This document shows positions 34,264 through 47,095 of a DNA stretch of 64,000 bases, one piece after another. Source of the stretch: Crocodylus rhombifer (lineage: Eukaryota > Chordata > Crocodylia > Crocodylidae); assembly GCA_038503035.1 (NCBI GenBank), contig JAVSML010025176.1, forward strand, positions 333,001 through 397,000, given 5' to 3'. The notes under the pieces are model-generated. The model saw nothing but the letters and a program-made list of their open reading frames with translations. It did no database searches and was not told where the DNA came from. A program made the position numbers and the translations under genes. Positions within the stretch are counted from its first letter, which is position 1. Every line of letters begins with the position of its first letter.

Positions 34264-37200
34264 TGCATGCAGTGAAGAGAAGCTTACATCTACAACCTCA
34301 CCAAATGCAGTGGGATTGTGCTGGGAATTGTTTGCTGTTTCTTTCTAGCCAGAATCCTCAGTAATGTGAAATAGTCAAAATGAGGAATGCCATTAACAGT
34401 TCCAGGACCTGACTTCATGTTCATACTGCCACCAAGCCAGTCCTCAGAATAAAGCAGAGCTGACTCAAGAGCTATCTGGGTTCAAGACATGCTGTTGAGA
34501 AAACATTTTTAGCCTTGAAAAACCTTCACTGATTTTCCTGCTAATGCTGACTGCCAGCACCACTGCATTGCTAAGGCTCCAATCTGGCTTAAACCAGACC
34601 AAACTAAATGCTATGTCCTGAACCCCCAGACAGAATGGAAGGTTTTGGCCTTAACTTACAAATTCTTAGTTTGGGACCTTGTTATCTGGGAGACTGCTAT
34701 CCTCTCCATTAAGTGACTGCAATACTCCATTAAGTTAGCTGAGGTTAGTAAAAATACTCAATATGGAGGTTCATGAACAGAAAAAAGGGAGGTGCTGACA
34801 AGCCTCTGACATTTGAAACTGCGCCCCACAATGGTCTGCTACAGTCTGGACCTATAATTCACTGCAGATGTTGCAAAGCTGATCCTTTTTCCTAGATTTT
34901 TGGAGGGGCTTGGCTTGCCTTGGAGAAAGTTACTATCAGAGCCAGAAGTCATTTCAAATTATTTATATTATGTTTGCTTCTGTTCTTTGAAATGGGCCAA
35001 ACAATGCATTATATCAGAGTGAATGATGATTACTGTTAATGTGCATTTGAGTAAAGAGCACCTACAACATAAAATGAGCAGCTATTGAGGATCTGAGGAA
35101 TCAAAAATAAATAAAATATGAATTAAAAACAACACACCAGAATGCAAGTTGGGGTGCCTCTTCTGGCATCACCTATTTACATTTCATTTTAAAAACTAGC
35201 TCTAATTGATTTTCAAATTTGAAGCATCATCTCCGCGGATCAATTTTTATTTTATTACTTTGGCTTCTCCTTTATTGTTTCATTCTATGCTAGTCTGTTG
35301 AGATCTCTTTATACAAGGTATTTTCTTCTTAGCCATATTTTATTGAAATGTCAACTCGTACTGGAGTTCTTCTTTCCATAGGTTTTTTGAAACTTAGAGA
35401 TAGCTTGGCTCTTACATGATACTTTAATAATGTCGCCAATCCTCTGATAAGTTGTTCACATCAGATATTTAGCCCCAATACCTAATGCTTGAGAATCCAC
35501 ATTGATTCTCTTCACGTTCTGCCTCTGCATTCCAAGATTTATGAATATTAAGTTGTGCTTGCCCCAAAGCAAAAGTATACTCGCTAAGATATTTGCTGAG
35601 ATCAGGAGTCTCTATGCCCCATTTTTAAAACAAAGGCATTAATAAGGAAGCACTAGAAAATGTACAACATTCAAACAATAAGCAAAACAGGAATTCAGTA
35701 TTTTTGAATAAAGTGGAAACAAAATAATTTAGTTCAAACACCCAATTCTGAGCTATGCTGAATAATGTAAAAGAGCAACATCCATGAGACTGATATAGAA
35801 TTGTATCTGCAAGAAATGTGAATAAACCTTGAGTTCTAAATGAATAAGTGAATAAAACTTGACCCTTTAAAATTTTTTGTCATCTACAGCAAAAAATACA
35901 TCCTTTACTATAAATTTAAACCATTCCAAACACATGGGAATTACAATAGGTGACTAAATATGTCAAACTCACAGAAGACCAGTGGCCTTTCCTCTTAACT
36001 ATCTAGCCAAGACAGCAGCATATCAAACAGATCATTGATAATATACCAAGGGTAAATAATTCTCCAAACTGAACTTTGTGTCTCTACACTGTGTTCAGAG
36101 TTCAGTTTGAAGAATTTATGTATATACATCTGTATATATGTGTGTATATGTACACATATACATATTATAAATATTTATGTATACTTAAATACAAATATAA
36201 TTGTGTGTGTGTTTCTAACCCTGATAACAATATAGAACATTTGCAGAAAGAGTTGGGGAACAGAAATGTTTTGGTTTCAGCTAGGCTTTTGTAAGAGACC
36301 TGGTCTTTGGCCATGCCTAAACCTAAACTTACAATGCCAACCTGACACTGTTCCATGCCTGCTACTTCCTTCCACAGCTGGGAGCATTATAGCTAATATA
36401 ACTAATGCTTCAAGATGGCAAACACAGAGGAGCATGGCATGTTTAAGGGCACCATTGCCAAGCATGGTAAGCTTACAGTCTAGACATGGCATTTGTGACA
36501 AGTCCTTGAGAAAAGCCAGTTTATCTCTGCAGTAATGAAATAAAGAGCTAAACCCAGACCCTCCAAGCTACTTTGGTATCTAATTTCCACTAAATTAATC
36601 TGAACTTTTGAGATCTGGCCATGAGTTTAAGATACCAGGCCCAACTAACTGAAACTACTGTTGTACTCTCTCATTTTCCAACTATTTTCTTCTTGACTAT
36701 GAGACAATCCAGTGCAGAAAATACACAGTAATATCTGAATATGTAAAATCTTTAAGGCTTGCTTATCTAAGGGCCATGTCATACATTAATTTTAGGCAGA
36801 TCCTGGATCTCTTAACCCCAGGATTGTCCACACATTAACACCTGAAACTAGTTTTAAGCACTCCAGGACAGGTTTATCTCTGATCTGTGTTACCCAGCTC
36901 ATGTTCCATTACTGTGTGGCCACTCTTCACAGATGAACAGCCCAAGTTGCAGTCCTTCAGCATCCCAAGATGCAGTGTTCCTTCCCCCACCCCCCCGTTT
37001 TGACAGACTTTCCACCTCCTGAATTCTACTGAGGCAGTCTGGCACTGAGCCATCTCTCCTTCCTGCCACCAGGGGTGCAACTCATGCAAACAATCCGCAG
37101 AGCACATGCCAGCTAACCAGGTTGCAGGGCAAAAATGGGTCCAGGAGTGGAGTTTAGGGAGGGGTCAGAGAGAACAGGGTAGGGGGCCAAATCAGATCCC

Positions 37201-37390
37201 TATAACTTGGGGTATCCTTATCAAGGACAATAGCTCCCCCAAAAGTGCCTTCCCTCATTGCTCCCATTTCCCACATACCCTGGGAGGCATGACTATCACT
37301 CCCCACACCCCAATCCCAAACCCCAATCTATTAATATACAAGACCTTTTTTAATTTGCTTCTTGATTTCTATTTAATGTTTTTTAACTTT
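34264..37390. other. Intergenic, no gene seen
   Basis: 35220-35560 is AT-rich with isolated CpGs and no recognisable repeat, a possible conserved non-coding element. 36115-36180 is TATG/TGTA simple sequence. 36770-37110 is a GC-richer block that may be a repeat. Confidence 0.45.
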
Positions 37391-38160
37391 TCATAGCTTC
37401 ATAGTTTCTAGGGTCGGAAGGGACCTGAGCAGACCATCTAGTCCGACCCCCTGCCATGGCAGGAAAGAGTACTGGGGTCAGACGACCCCAGTAAGGTGTT
37501 CATCTAACCTCCTCTTAAAAACCCCCAGGGTAGGAGCCTGCACCACTTCTCTTGGAAGTTGGTTCCAGACCCTAGCCGCCCTGACCGTGAAGTAGCGCCT
37601 CCTGATATCTAACCTAAACCTACCCTCTGCCAGCTTGTGACCGTTATTCCTGGTCACTCCTGGCGGTGCTCGGGGGAACAGTGACGCCCCCAATGCCTGC
37701 TGATCCCCCCTGACTAGTTTATAACAGGCCACGAGATCCCCCCTCAGCCTTCTGTTTTGGAGGCTGAACAGGTTCAGGTCCCGTAGCCTCTCCTCATAGG
37801 GCCTGCCCTGCTGCCCCCTGATCATGCGAGTGGCCCTGCTCTGAACCCTCTCCATGTTGTCCACATCCCTCTTGAAGTGCGGCGCCCAGAACTGGACGCA
37901 GTACTCCAGCTGCGACCTGACCAGTGCCGCATAAAGGGGGAGGATCACCTCTTTGGACCTGCTTGAGATGCATGGTTGCATGACAAGGTGCAGTTGGCCT
38001 TCCTAACTGCCTCCCCACACTGCCGGCCCATGTTCATCTTGGAGTCAATTATGACTCCAAGATCCTTTTCCGCCTCCGTGCTGACAAGAGGGGAGTTCCC
38101 CGACCTGTAGGTATGGTGCCAGTTGTGCCTCCCCAGGTGCATCACCTTCATTTTATCCTC
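37391..38160 (-). mobile_element. CR1 LINE, young 5'-truncated copy
   Basis: Minus-strand CR1, 770 bp, with its 3' end at the left: the inverse TCATAGCTTCATAGTTTCTA tail followed by the CR1 GGTCGGAAGGGACCTGAG signature. It carries the last part of ORF2 and a short 3' UTR. Few stops and good CpG retention mark it as the youngest CR1 here. It supports a crocodilian source, because this CR1 type is abundant in alligator-like genomes (knowledge of the family, not checked by search). Confidence 0.93.
37478..38151 (-). pseudogene. CR1 ORF2 C-terminal region, one frameshift
   Basis: Two overlapping minus-strand frames together make a continuous CR1 ORF2 C terminus. 38151-37945 (68 residues, KDLGVIIDSKMNMGRQ) is followed by 37981-37478 (167 residues, with LEYCVQFWAPHFKRDV, RATRMIRGQQGRPYEERL, YFTVRAARVWNQLPREVV and a natural end after LDEHLTGVV). 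The frame changes at about 37960-37990, probably through a small deletion. The catalytic RT core and endonuclease are missing, so this copy could not move by itself. It is the best reference here for the decayed copy at 2371-2945. Confidence 0.9.
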
Positions 38161-41100
38161 CAGTAGCTGAATTCCTTCTTTTAACTATCTTCCTTCCACC
38201 CCTCACTTTCTTTCCATCTCCCATTAATTCTCCACCTTCCAGCTTCATGTTCCTGCCCCCCCCAACCCATCTTTCACAACCCTGACCACCACCCTGTCTT
38301 GGCTCACCAGCCCTGTAGTGGCAACTCACAGCTGTAGCTTCTAGTCAGGCCCCTGCATGCCAGCCCTCTAATGACAAGTCACAGTTGTGCAGCTGTGGGC
38401 AGTCAGAGAAGGCTTTTAGCCTTAAGATGCAACTGCTCTAAACACAAGCTGCCACTAACAACGATCAGCATTTGAGCAGCTCAAGATGTAACATGGCTAT
38501 AACATGGGTCCCATTCAATTTACCACATCCATGTTTTATAGCTTCGCCTTAGTCAATATTTACTTCTCGATTTAATAAATCTCAGTGATACCTCAGCAGA
38601 TTTCAATAACTGCAAAATATGCTTGTAACCAAAGGAGCTGAACTAGAACTTTGAAATTAATATACCATTATCTATGGTCAAAAGATAATTATAAGGGCAG
38701 GCAGGAGCAAGAAAGGTTAGACTGATATGTTTTTGAAGTGAATTAAACAGTCAATTATACAGTAACACGCTGTCTGCATGTATGTATGCACATGTATAAG
38801 AAGGCTGCAATATTAAACACACCCTTTGCATTTCCAGCCCAACTGTGCAATTTTGAACACATGCATGCACACACATACACAGATACAAAAGGTGTAGCAT
38901 GCTGGTTACACAATTATTTCAACATGATTAAGTTTCTTGAAAGCCTTAACCAATTGTACTACTTGGCTTCTCTGGAGAGTTATCCCATTGGTATATCAGT
39001 ATGGAAACAAGGACTTTGTGTTGCACACAAGTTGCAAAAAGCTTCAGAATCACTGGAAAGAGACTAAATAGCTGCTGGCACAGTTAACAAGTGGTTTACA
39101 AGCTTACCAACAGGTGGAATACGCATGCTATCACAAAACCATTCAGAGGACTGAACCAAACTAATACTAATAATTTATGTAGACGTATATTAAGATATGC
39201 AAAGTTCAATTTATAAACTGCGACTGCATAACATTATTCCTGCCCTTCTGTTTGTAATTACATCACTTTCAGTTATATGTATTAAATGGTCCCCTAGCTG
39301 CTCTTTAGAAAATAATAAATTGCTTAATTTTAAGAGCAGCCCCATATGGTTAAGATAATTCAAGAGATAGAGCTGAGTAATATAATTCATAATTTTTACT
39401 CAAACCTGTATATTAAACTAAAAATAGGGGTCTACCATGTTTATTACAGTAAATATTCTTATTGAAAATAACAGCATAGAGGGTATTCCCAGCAGGTTCT
39501 GAATAAGCCATCATTGAAATATCTCATTGCAATTATTTTTCAGCAGTTCCTCCTACTGTGTTGCACATTGTTATTCTATATATACTGTGTGACAAAAATA
39601 TGTTGGTACTACTCAGTCTCCTGAACAAAGCAGACTCAATACAGCTTTTATTGGCTTGTAATTAAAGACATGTGGGTAGGGGAAGAGGTGAAGAAAACAT
39701 ATATGACAAGCCACTTCCTCAGAAAATGGTGAAATCACAAACATTTTTTACTTTGCTGGATGAAAGACCTCACTGGATCATCAGCATGACACCTGACTAA
39801 AATGACTCTCCACCATAATGATCTTATTTTTCAGTTGCTAGAATGAAGAAATCTTTTCATTTTCAGAGAAGGTGCTACATTAGGTTAATGCAAATAAACT
39901 CAGGATTAAATATTAAGGCAGTTATTACATGGATCCCACTGAAGGCCACATTTTCTTCATCCTCACACTGGCCAGGAAACTATGATTTTTTTTTGTTTTT
40001 TAACTAGGTGCAGATCTCAAACTAAATTACTGCAATATGTTGTTTCTACAGTGCCTGTTGAAGACCGCTCAGAAGCTTGTTGTAGAGCAGGTGGCAGATG
40101 TCTACATAGCAGTTGTTTAACACAGGTACCATATTACAACAATGATTACAGTGGCTTTCAGATTATCTCCAGGGGGTTTTGTCTTTGAGCCATAAAGTTC
40201 TTTTTTAGTTTGTATTCTGTTTGTCACAGGAGACAGATTCTCCCTTTGTGCCACACATGATCATTTGAGATCATCCTGCTTCTTGAGCCAACCCTCCTGC
40301 AATTAATACCCTGCACGGCTAATAGCACAGTGTTCTCAGGAAAGACCCTTACATTTGAAATTTACTCCTCCAAATTCTTGATCCAGCAGAGACAGACCAT
40401 GTTGGCTTTGGGCCTCTGGTTTTATTCAGACCTTTTCTGACAAGATTGCTTGGAAGATATTCAGCTGGTTTTTTTCTTTTTTTCATTTTTGTTTTGTTTG
40501 GAGAGGCATCTGTGTCACTTGGGTTAACTACTGCTGGTTTATTTAGTACAGTTTCTAGTAGGACGAGGACAAATAGTATTTTAAACCATCTAGGTATCCT
40601 GCTCAAAAACCCAGAGATGTCATTGGACAGATCTTGCCCTGGGTGGCAACAGCATATGGGAAAGCAATTTGCAGATGGGTTGCTAGGAATAGTGGTTAGG
40701 CCAGAACCTGCCATTTTTGTACTTTAGTTACACTGGTGCAAAAAACCAGCACCTCATTATACACAATCACAGACCAAAGAAACTGCCACTGTCCCCAGGA
40801 GCCTGAAATTATACTTTATGCCTATTTTCATTACTAGGCATATAAATGAATGCACATTGATGCTTGCAGAGTCGTTTTATTCATTTTAAAAATATAAGTT
40901 AAAATAAATTACTCACCAATCTGAATAGCCAAAAGTGAATTTTACCGATCTCCAAACCAAAAGGTACATCTCCTTCCAAAATGGCAATCTGATATGTAAA
41001 GAAGAAACATGTAGTTAGTTGTGTTAGTCTGAAGTTAGGCAGAAGGCAGGGTAATGTGGCACCTTATGCACTAAATTGTGAAGACTGGCACTTTTCATAG

Positions 41101-44100
41101 CCTACAGCTTACTTAGACAGCCCCCCAACCTCAAACAACATCTCACCAGCAACAGAATACCTAATTCCTATTCTCCAAGGCACCAGGCCTTGCAGTGGAC
41201 CTAGATACCACCTGTGCTCTCTTCTCAACACGGACCACATCATCACTTGACGAAACAGCACAGATTGTAACATCCAGGTTCATTCACCTGCTCCTCTAGC
41301 AGTATTATATATGTCACCACTGGTTTATAGTGTCCCCCTGCTGTCTACAATGGACAGGCAGAGCAATCCCAATGTGAAAGAACAAAAGGAAACTGACCTG
41401 ATATCAATTCCATGGAAGAACACTTTAACTTGTGTGGACATGCCATCACCGACCTCAGAGTAGCTGTTCTCTTACACAGCAAAACCACAGCCTTGTTTTC
41501 TATGTAAAGAAGAAGTAGAAAACTATTAAATATAGAACCAGATTCTGTCACCCATAGAGCATGTCTACACTTTCAGTGCCACCAGGAGCCACCCAGCCCA
41601 AGCTCACAGTTCAGTCATACCAGAACCACATAACATTCTTTGCCATCAGCACATCTGGGCAAGCCAACAGTGACTTCTACTAATCTTAGAATATCTGTCA
41701 GTATGAGTAACAGGCAATGTATGTTCTCACTAATATATTATGCAATGTAATGTAGAGTGAATACTGTATTAGTAATAGCAGTAAACACGTTATTAAGATA
41801 TAGGAAAAAAATTTTAACAGACAAAAAAAAAAAGATTGTGTGTGTTTGTGTGCATTTGCTATCAGAGAAAGAAAGGCAGATCACTAGAGAAAATGTATTT
41901 ATTTATGTCCCTCAAGAAAATATATTAATTATCAACAAAGTCTCAGCCCAGATAATCAGACAATTTACATAGTGCATCAGACAAACTATGCCAACTAATC
42001 AAAAATGAAGGCAAGATGAGATTAGGCTTGTGCAGGTTATCTCACTGACATGCAGCATTCTAGACAAGCAAGTGAACATGCTACTAGACAAGCAAGTGAA
42101 CATATTACACAAGGACCTAAGCAAACTACAAAACGATCAAAGACTGCTTCAATATCATAATGTAAAATTGTAATGGGAAAGTAGACAGGGTGATAAAAAG
42201 AAGCAGATCTCTTTGAAATGCAAGTCAAGAGTGAAAAAAATGACAGGTTCATAGAATTTTCAGATAAGGATTTAAGATTACAGGGCTTTCCACGAGAGCA
42301 AACTAGTAAGTGAACATGAAAATGCCCAGCTTTTAAGACAACAAGATTAGCATACTTTTGACAAATTATATTATTCCAATATTACAAAACCCAACCAGTC
42401 TCTGAAAGGAAGACACCATAGAACTGAGGGATAGAACATGTAATTAAATACAGAGCTGGAGACAGTAATGCTGCTAAAGGAATAAGAGCGGGTGTCTGCC
42501 CTCACTGCAGGAATTACAGAGAAACCCTGCTGTGAATTAATGGCAGTGGGTTCTGAAGATTTCCATGCTAGCCCTCCAGGAAAGAAGATGTTGCAAAAAA
42601 AAGTACGGCATTTTGGTTCATCTATCCTGAAGAATCGTTACTCTGAGAAATGGAGCTCCAGTATCCTCAAGTCACCAGGTGTAACACCACCAGCTTTTAA
42701 AGCCACTGAGTATAGAAAACCTAATGTAATGCTGAGACACGAACTGCAGCTTTGAGCACATAAAGTCTTATATTTTTATTTGTGTTAGAGCTTAGCAGGA
42801 AATTGGTCACAAGAAGGTTGGTTTTATCCTGCTTCAGCTGGGAAAATGAGAGAGAGGCAGTTCATTCCTGCTGGAGAAATATCTGTGGTCAGTTTGTACA
42901 CCATATTGTAACAGGACTGGCTGCAGAGGCCAATTTGCAAAGCAGAGACTTGGAAAATCATGTACGACAACCTCAAAGGCAGAGATCAGAACCCTTGGAA
43001 ATATGAAGAGCAGGGACAGAGAAAATTAAATGCAATTAGACAGATACAACCAAAGTATCCCTGGGAAAATACAGAAATAATGAAAATATAAACCATTTGT
43101 GAGAATCCTCATTGTTTATTTTTGGATGTTATGGATACCTTCTGGCACTCACTCTAACTTGTAATCTCATTGCTAGAGAAATGTGGGCACAGCATAGAGG
43201 CTTTTAAGCATACCAGAACTGGCAAGCGTCTACCAATATCAGGCTGTTTACAAAATTCCTTTAGCTGCTTTCAGGTCACAACAATGTTGTGAAAGATGCA
43301 GTCAGGGAGGGCTAAGCCAAACTCTGTTTAAAAGCAGGCAAAAAGATAAGAAAAAGAAGAAATATAGTGGAGAGGGGAAAAGGAGGAATGATGTTGAAGA
43401 TAACAGAAAGGAAATGAATCTCACATTGCTGGTATTCTTAGCTGAACCTGGAGGAGGTAGCAATGTCACATGGGTCCTCCCTTTGGCTCAGGTATCTCTC
43501 AAGATCAGGCAGATGAAGGCTCCTTGATGTCATAGTAGATCCCAGGAGACAGTGGAGGAGTTGGACTGAGGTGAGGATGAAGTGGCATGCCATCATGATA
43601 GAGCTCAGTCAATACAGTCCACCCATGATTCTTGTCCTCTCTCTTATTCACCACTTAGTCCTAATTTAAAAAAAACACACCGATTTTTGGTTTGTTAATT
43701 ACCACTCCACACTCCTTTTATTTACTATGTACAAACTTAACAGTCCTTGAGAAATATCAGTACACATTTTTTGTTAGGACTCATTCAGTCTTTTTTACTT
43801 GTGTGATCAATTTCTTGTAACAGCTGAGACTGGACTTTGTTACCTTGGCTTAGAGCATAACCTTCTACATGACCACCCTTCAGGTCTACAAACATATTTA
43901 ATCATTCTGTAAGACTTATCATGAATTAGGGGGAAACTAAATTTGCAATAGACTCTAAATAAATTTGAAATCTCACCTCTTTGGTCTTGACTCCCACTGG
44001 CTTCGCTGGACACTGGATTAGGCTCATTAGGTAGCTACAGCAAAAAAACAGAGAAAAATAAAATGCAAACATATTTATTGGGAAAAAACATATTTAGAAA

Positions 44101-46669
44101 GAGTCACTTTCAAGAATTTGCATGCCATTGAAAATAGAGAAAAGAAAAACAAGAAGTTTTAGAAATGTGTTAAAGAATGAACAAGTGTTTTTCTTACCTT
44201 TGCTTTTGGGACAGAGAAAAATTGAGTTGGTTTTCTCAAACACCTGCTATTGAATAAATTGTGAATATTTTGGGATGTCACAAGTTTAGCGCCAATCATT
44301 CCAAAGAGACATGTTATCCCCTTGGCTTCTGAAGCTTGGCCGTTTTTTCCCAAAACTATAAAAGTGATTGTCATAATGACTCATAAAACCATAGAAAGGT
44401 TGTTTTTCACCAGTTTAGTTCATGTTATGAATGTTTCTTTGCACAGCTCTGCAAGATACCCGTGCACTAGAAACAGAAGAACAAGTTAAGAAATGATAAG
44501 AGAAGTGCCTAGGGACGACAGCACTATACGGAACATTATAAAGATCAGAGGGAGCCCAGAAGCAGAACTAGAAAAATCTGTTCACAATGTGCACCACAGT
44601 GCAGAAATAACCAGAAAACTCAAATACCACTATTGTTTTTTTTAAAGTAAGAAAGCTAAAAAGTGTGACAAAAGGGACCCTGAAAAGGGACCTAAGAGTC
44701 AATCACATATAGTGTGGAAAGAGTTTTATCAAGTTATTTGACAGTAAACGATAGAAATAATGGATTCCACATCTAATCAAGAGAATAATCTGTCCTTGAA
44801 TCAAATTCTCTATAATAGACCTTCTTCATGTTCATATGATGAACAAAACTGATAAATATGCACGTGTAATCTACCACTGTGTATGGAATTCACTGAAGAA
44901 AGAATGCTATTCATTTAAATTAAAAAATTGTGAGGAGCTGTACAAAGCAAAGAAGCATCCCTACAAAAAGGTTATATTCAATTGCCAAGAAATAAACATG
45001 ACATCGGGAAAAAAAGGGTAAAACTTTTCAAAACAAAGAATGGAAAATAAAAAAGTGCCACCCACTCAAAGTGTATCCATAATATGTATTATTTTAATTG
45101 CATTATCATTACTATACAAAATAATTAGCATATATATACACTAGTAAGTCTATAAAGTAAAATAGTTGAGACACACAAACATACATGGATGATTGGTATA
45201 CTTACCTCAGTGCTACATATCTTATATATTAACATTATCAGGAAATACAAGAATTGATAGAACATCTTATTACAGAGTCAAAACACTTAAAAATTAAACT
45301 GAGGAAAATGAAGATGATGTTCCCAATACGTAGCATAACAAACACCACCCCTACCAAAGGTCACAAAGTAACTAAACAGGAAATTTACTTGCAAGCATCT
45401 AGAAACTGAAAACATCAGGATGCAACCTAAATTAATCTGAACACCATCCAAAAGTTTGAGTATCCAGGAAACTACTTCTGGTGCTGCTACACAGGGGTTA
45501 CAGGTCAAAATTCTGAGTTTGGGCACACTGTTAATGGAGTTACTCAAGTTTACCTTGGTGTAGCAGAGTAAAGAATTTTCCCAAGGGACGTTATAAGGAA
45601 GGATGAGACCCTAAACAGGTGTCACTTATGTGCAAGCAAAGTTAGGAGCCTCGGTGCTGCCACCTATCATTAATTTATGTCACAATATTTGGTATTTTGC
45701 TATATTTTTAAGCTCAAGCTGCTGAAATCAAGAGCTGCATGGAATTCCAGGCTTCACCTTTTTTTAAACAAAGTACGCTTTTAGTTCTCCTGGTCTCAAA
45801 AACCCCCCATAAACATGTAAAAACAGATGTTATTCAGACATCAAACCCTAGATAGCTGTAGTAAGGCATTCCAGATCACGTTTTCAGTGATCTCCATGGC
45901 TGAAGCCATTCTAAAATGCAGGCCTACTTGTTTATTTAAATTATTTCATAAATGGACTCTAGTTAGTAGTATACAGCTATAGGACTTAATTTAGGGGGGA
46001 AATCTGGGCTATGGTAGAGTCTGGAATCATTACACTGTCCATGAGAAAACTTGCACAGTTTCCATTTTACTGCATTATTTGGGACCTGCATGTTAACCCA
46101 TATTCAGTTCTTTCCTTAGTGCTTTGGCATTTGAGATACCCTAATAAGAGGTCAATCTTCCACATTCTCCATTCTGAGTTTCCCTTAACACATTAGATCT
46201 TCTTCACTTTTTTTCCTAATGTGGAATGGGCTTCCCTATGTAGCATGTGTATCAGTCTTTGGTCCTGATTTATCAGTCCTAAATCATTCAGGATTTATGT
46301 GAAAGATGTTTGATCAAATAGGTAGGGAGACAATTGGCTTATGCTGGTGCACATGTATTTTTTTTAATTACCTTATATAAAGAATATTTTATCAACTATT
46401 ATATCTTCTGAATTATATCTTCTTTTCCTTTGGAAAATACCTAGCATACTATTCATGCCTAATGGAAATAAACAAACAACAATTAGACTTTACAAAGAAG
46501 AAGACATCACCCAATTACTCATTTTGGTAGCATTTCTATCATATATGTAAAAGAAACACTTACCTTTCTCAAAGTATTCGGATTCTCAAGAATTTTAGTG
46601 CACTGTTTAGACAGCAAACCCCTTAGAGATTCATATCAGGTCCCTTTTATTTATCTGAAACTTAGGATT
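38161..46669. other. Long intergenic stretch, no gene seen
   Basis: Mostly AT-rich unique-looking DNA. Recognised pieces are an interspersed repeat at 41005-41120, a 24-bp unit (TAGACAAGCAAGTGAACATG plus four bases) present twice in tandem at 42061-42108, and an old palindromic repeat fragment at about 45530-45585. Frames such as 40349-40714 and 45287-45547 (both minus) show no domain. 42480-43020 is moderately GC-rich and unexplained. Confidence 0.45.
41005..41120 (+). repeat. Interspersed repeat fragment, copy 3
   Basis: Shares GGCAGAAGGCAGGGT, TGGCACCTTAT and CAGCTTAC blocks with the inverse of 12140-12232. Same orientation as 28628-28692. Confidence 0.6.
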
Positions 46670-46670
46670 C

Positions 46671-47095
46671 GGTTATCTATCTATCTATCGATAGATAGAT
46701 ACATATATGTATGTGTGTGTATGTATATATGTATGTATATATACACACCTATATCTTTACACCGTCTATATACAGATATAGACACACATGCAGATATATA
46801 TATGCATAGATATATGTATCTATGTGCATGTATACACACACACAGATAAATATATAGATGGATGGATGTGTGTGTGTGTGTTTATTTATTTATCTAGACA
46901 AATATCAATATCAATCTAGATACACACACAAACACACCCCTATCTGTAGAGCTATATAGATAGATGTGTATATACACACACACGCATGTGCGTGTGGAAA
47001 TGCATATGCACACACCCGCAGTAATCTGCTTATTCAGAGTGTGTGTGCATGTGTGTATACACATACACACACACACACATACACACACACACACT
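46671..47095. repeat. Mixed microsatellite (GATA/TATC, TGTA, CA)
   Basis: About 425 bp of tetra- and dinucleotide repeats that change unit several times: TATC, GATA, TGTA, ATAC, GATG, then CA. At 46678-46701 the TATC array flips to GATA, making a perfect 24-bp palindrome. Overlapping frames on both strands are repeat artefacts. Confidence 0.95.

Noticed and set aside
40349..40714. 121-codon minus-strand frame with a hydrophobic segment
   Set aside because: No recognisable family, a competing frame of similar length on the other strand, and no supporting signals.
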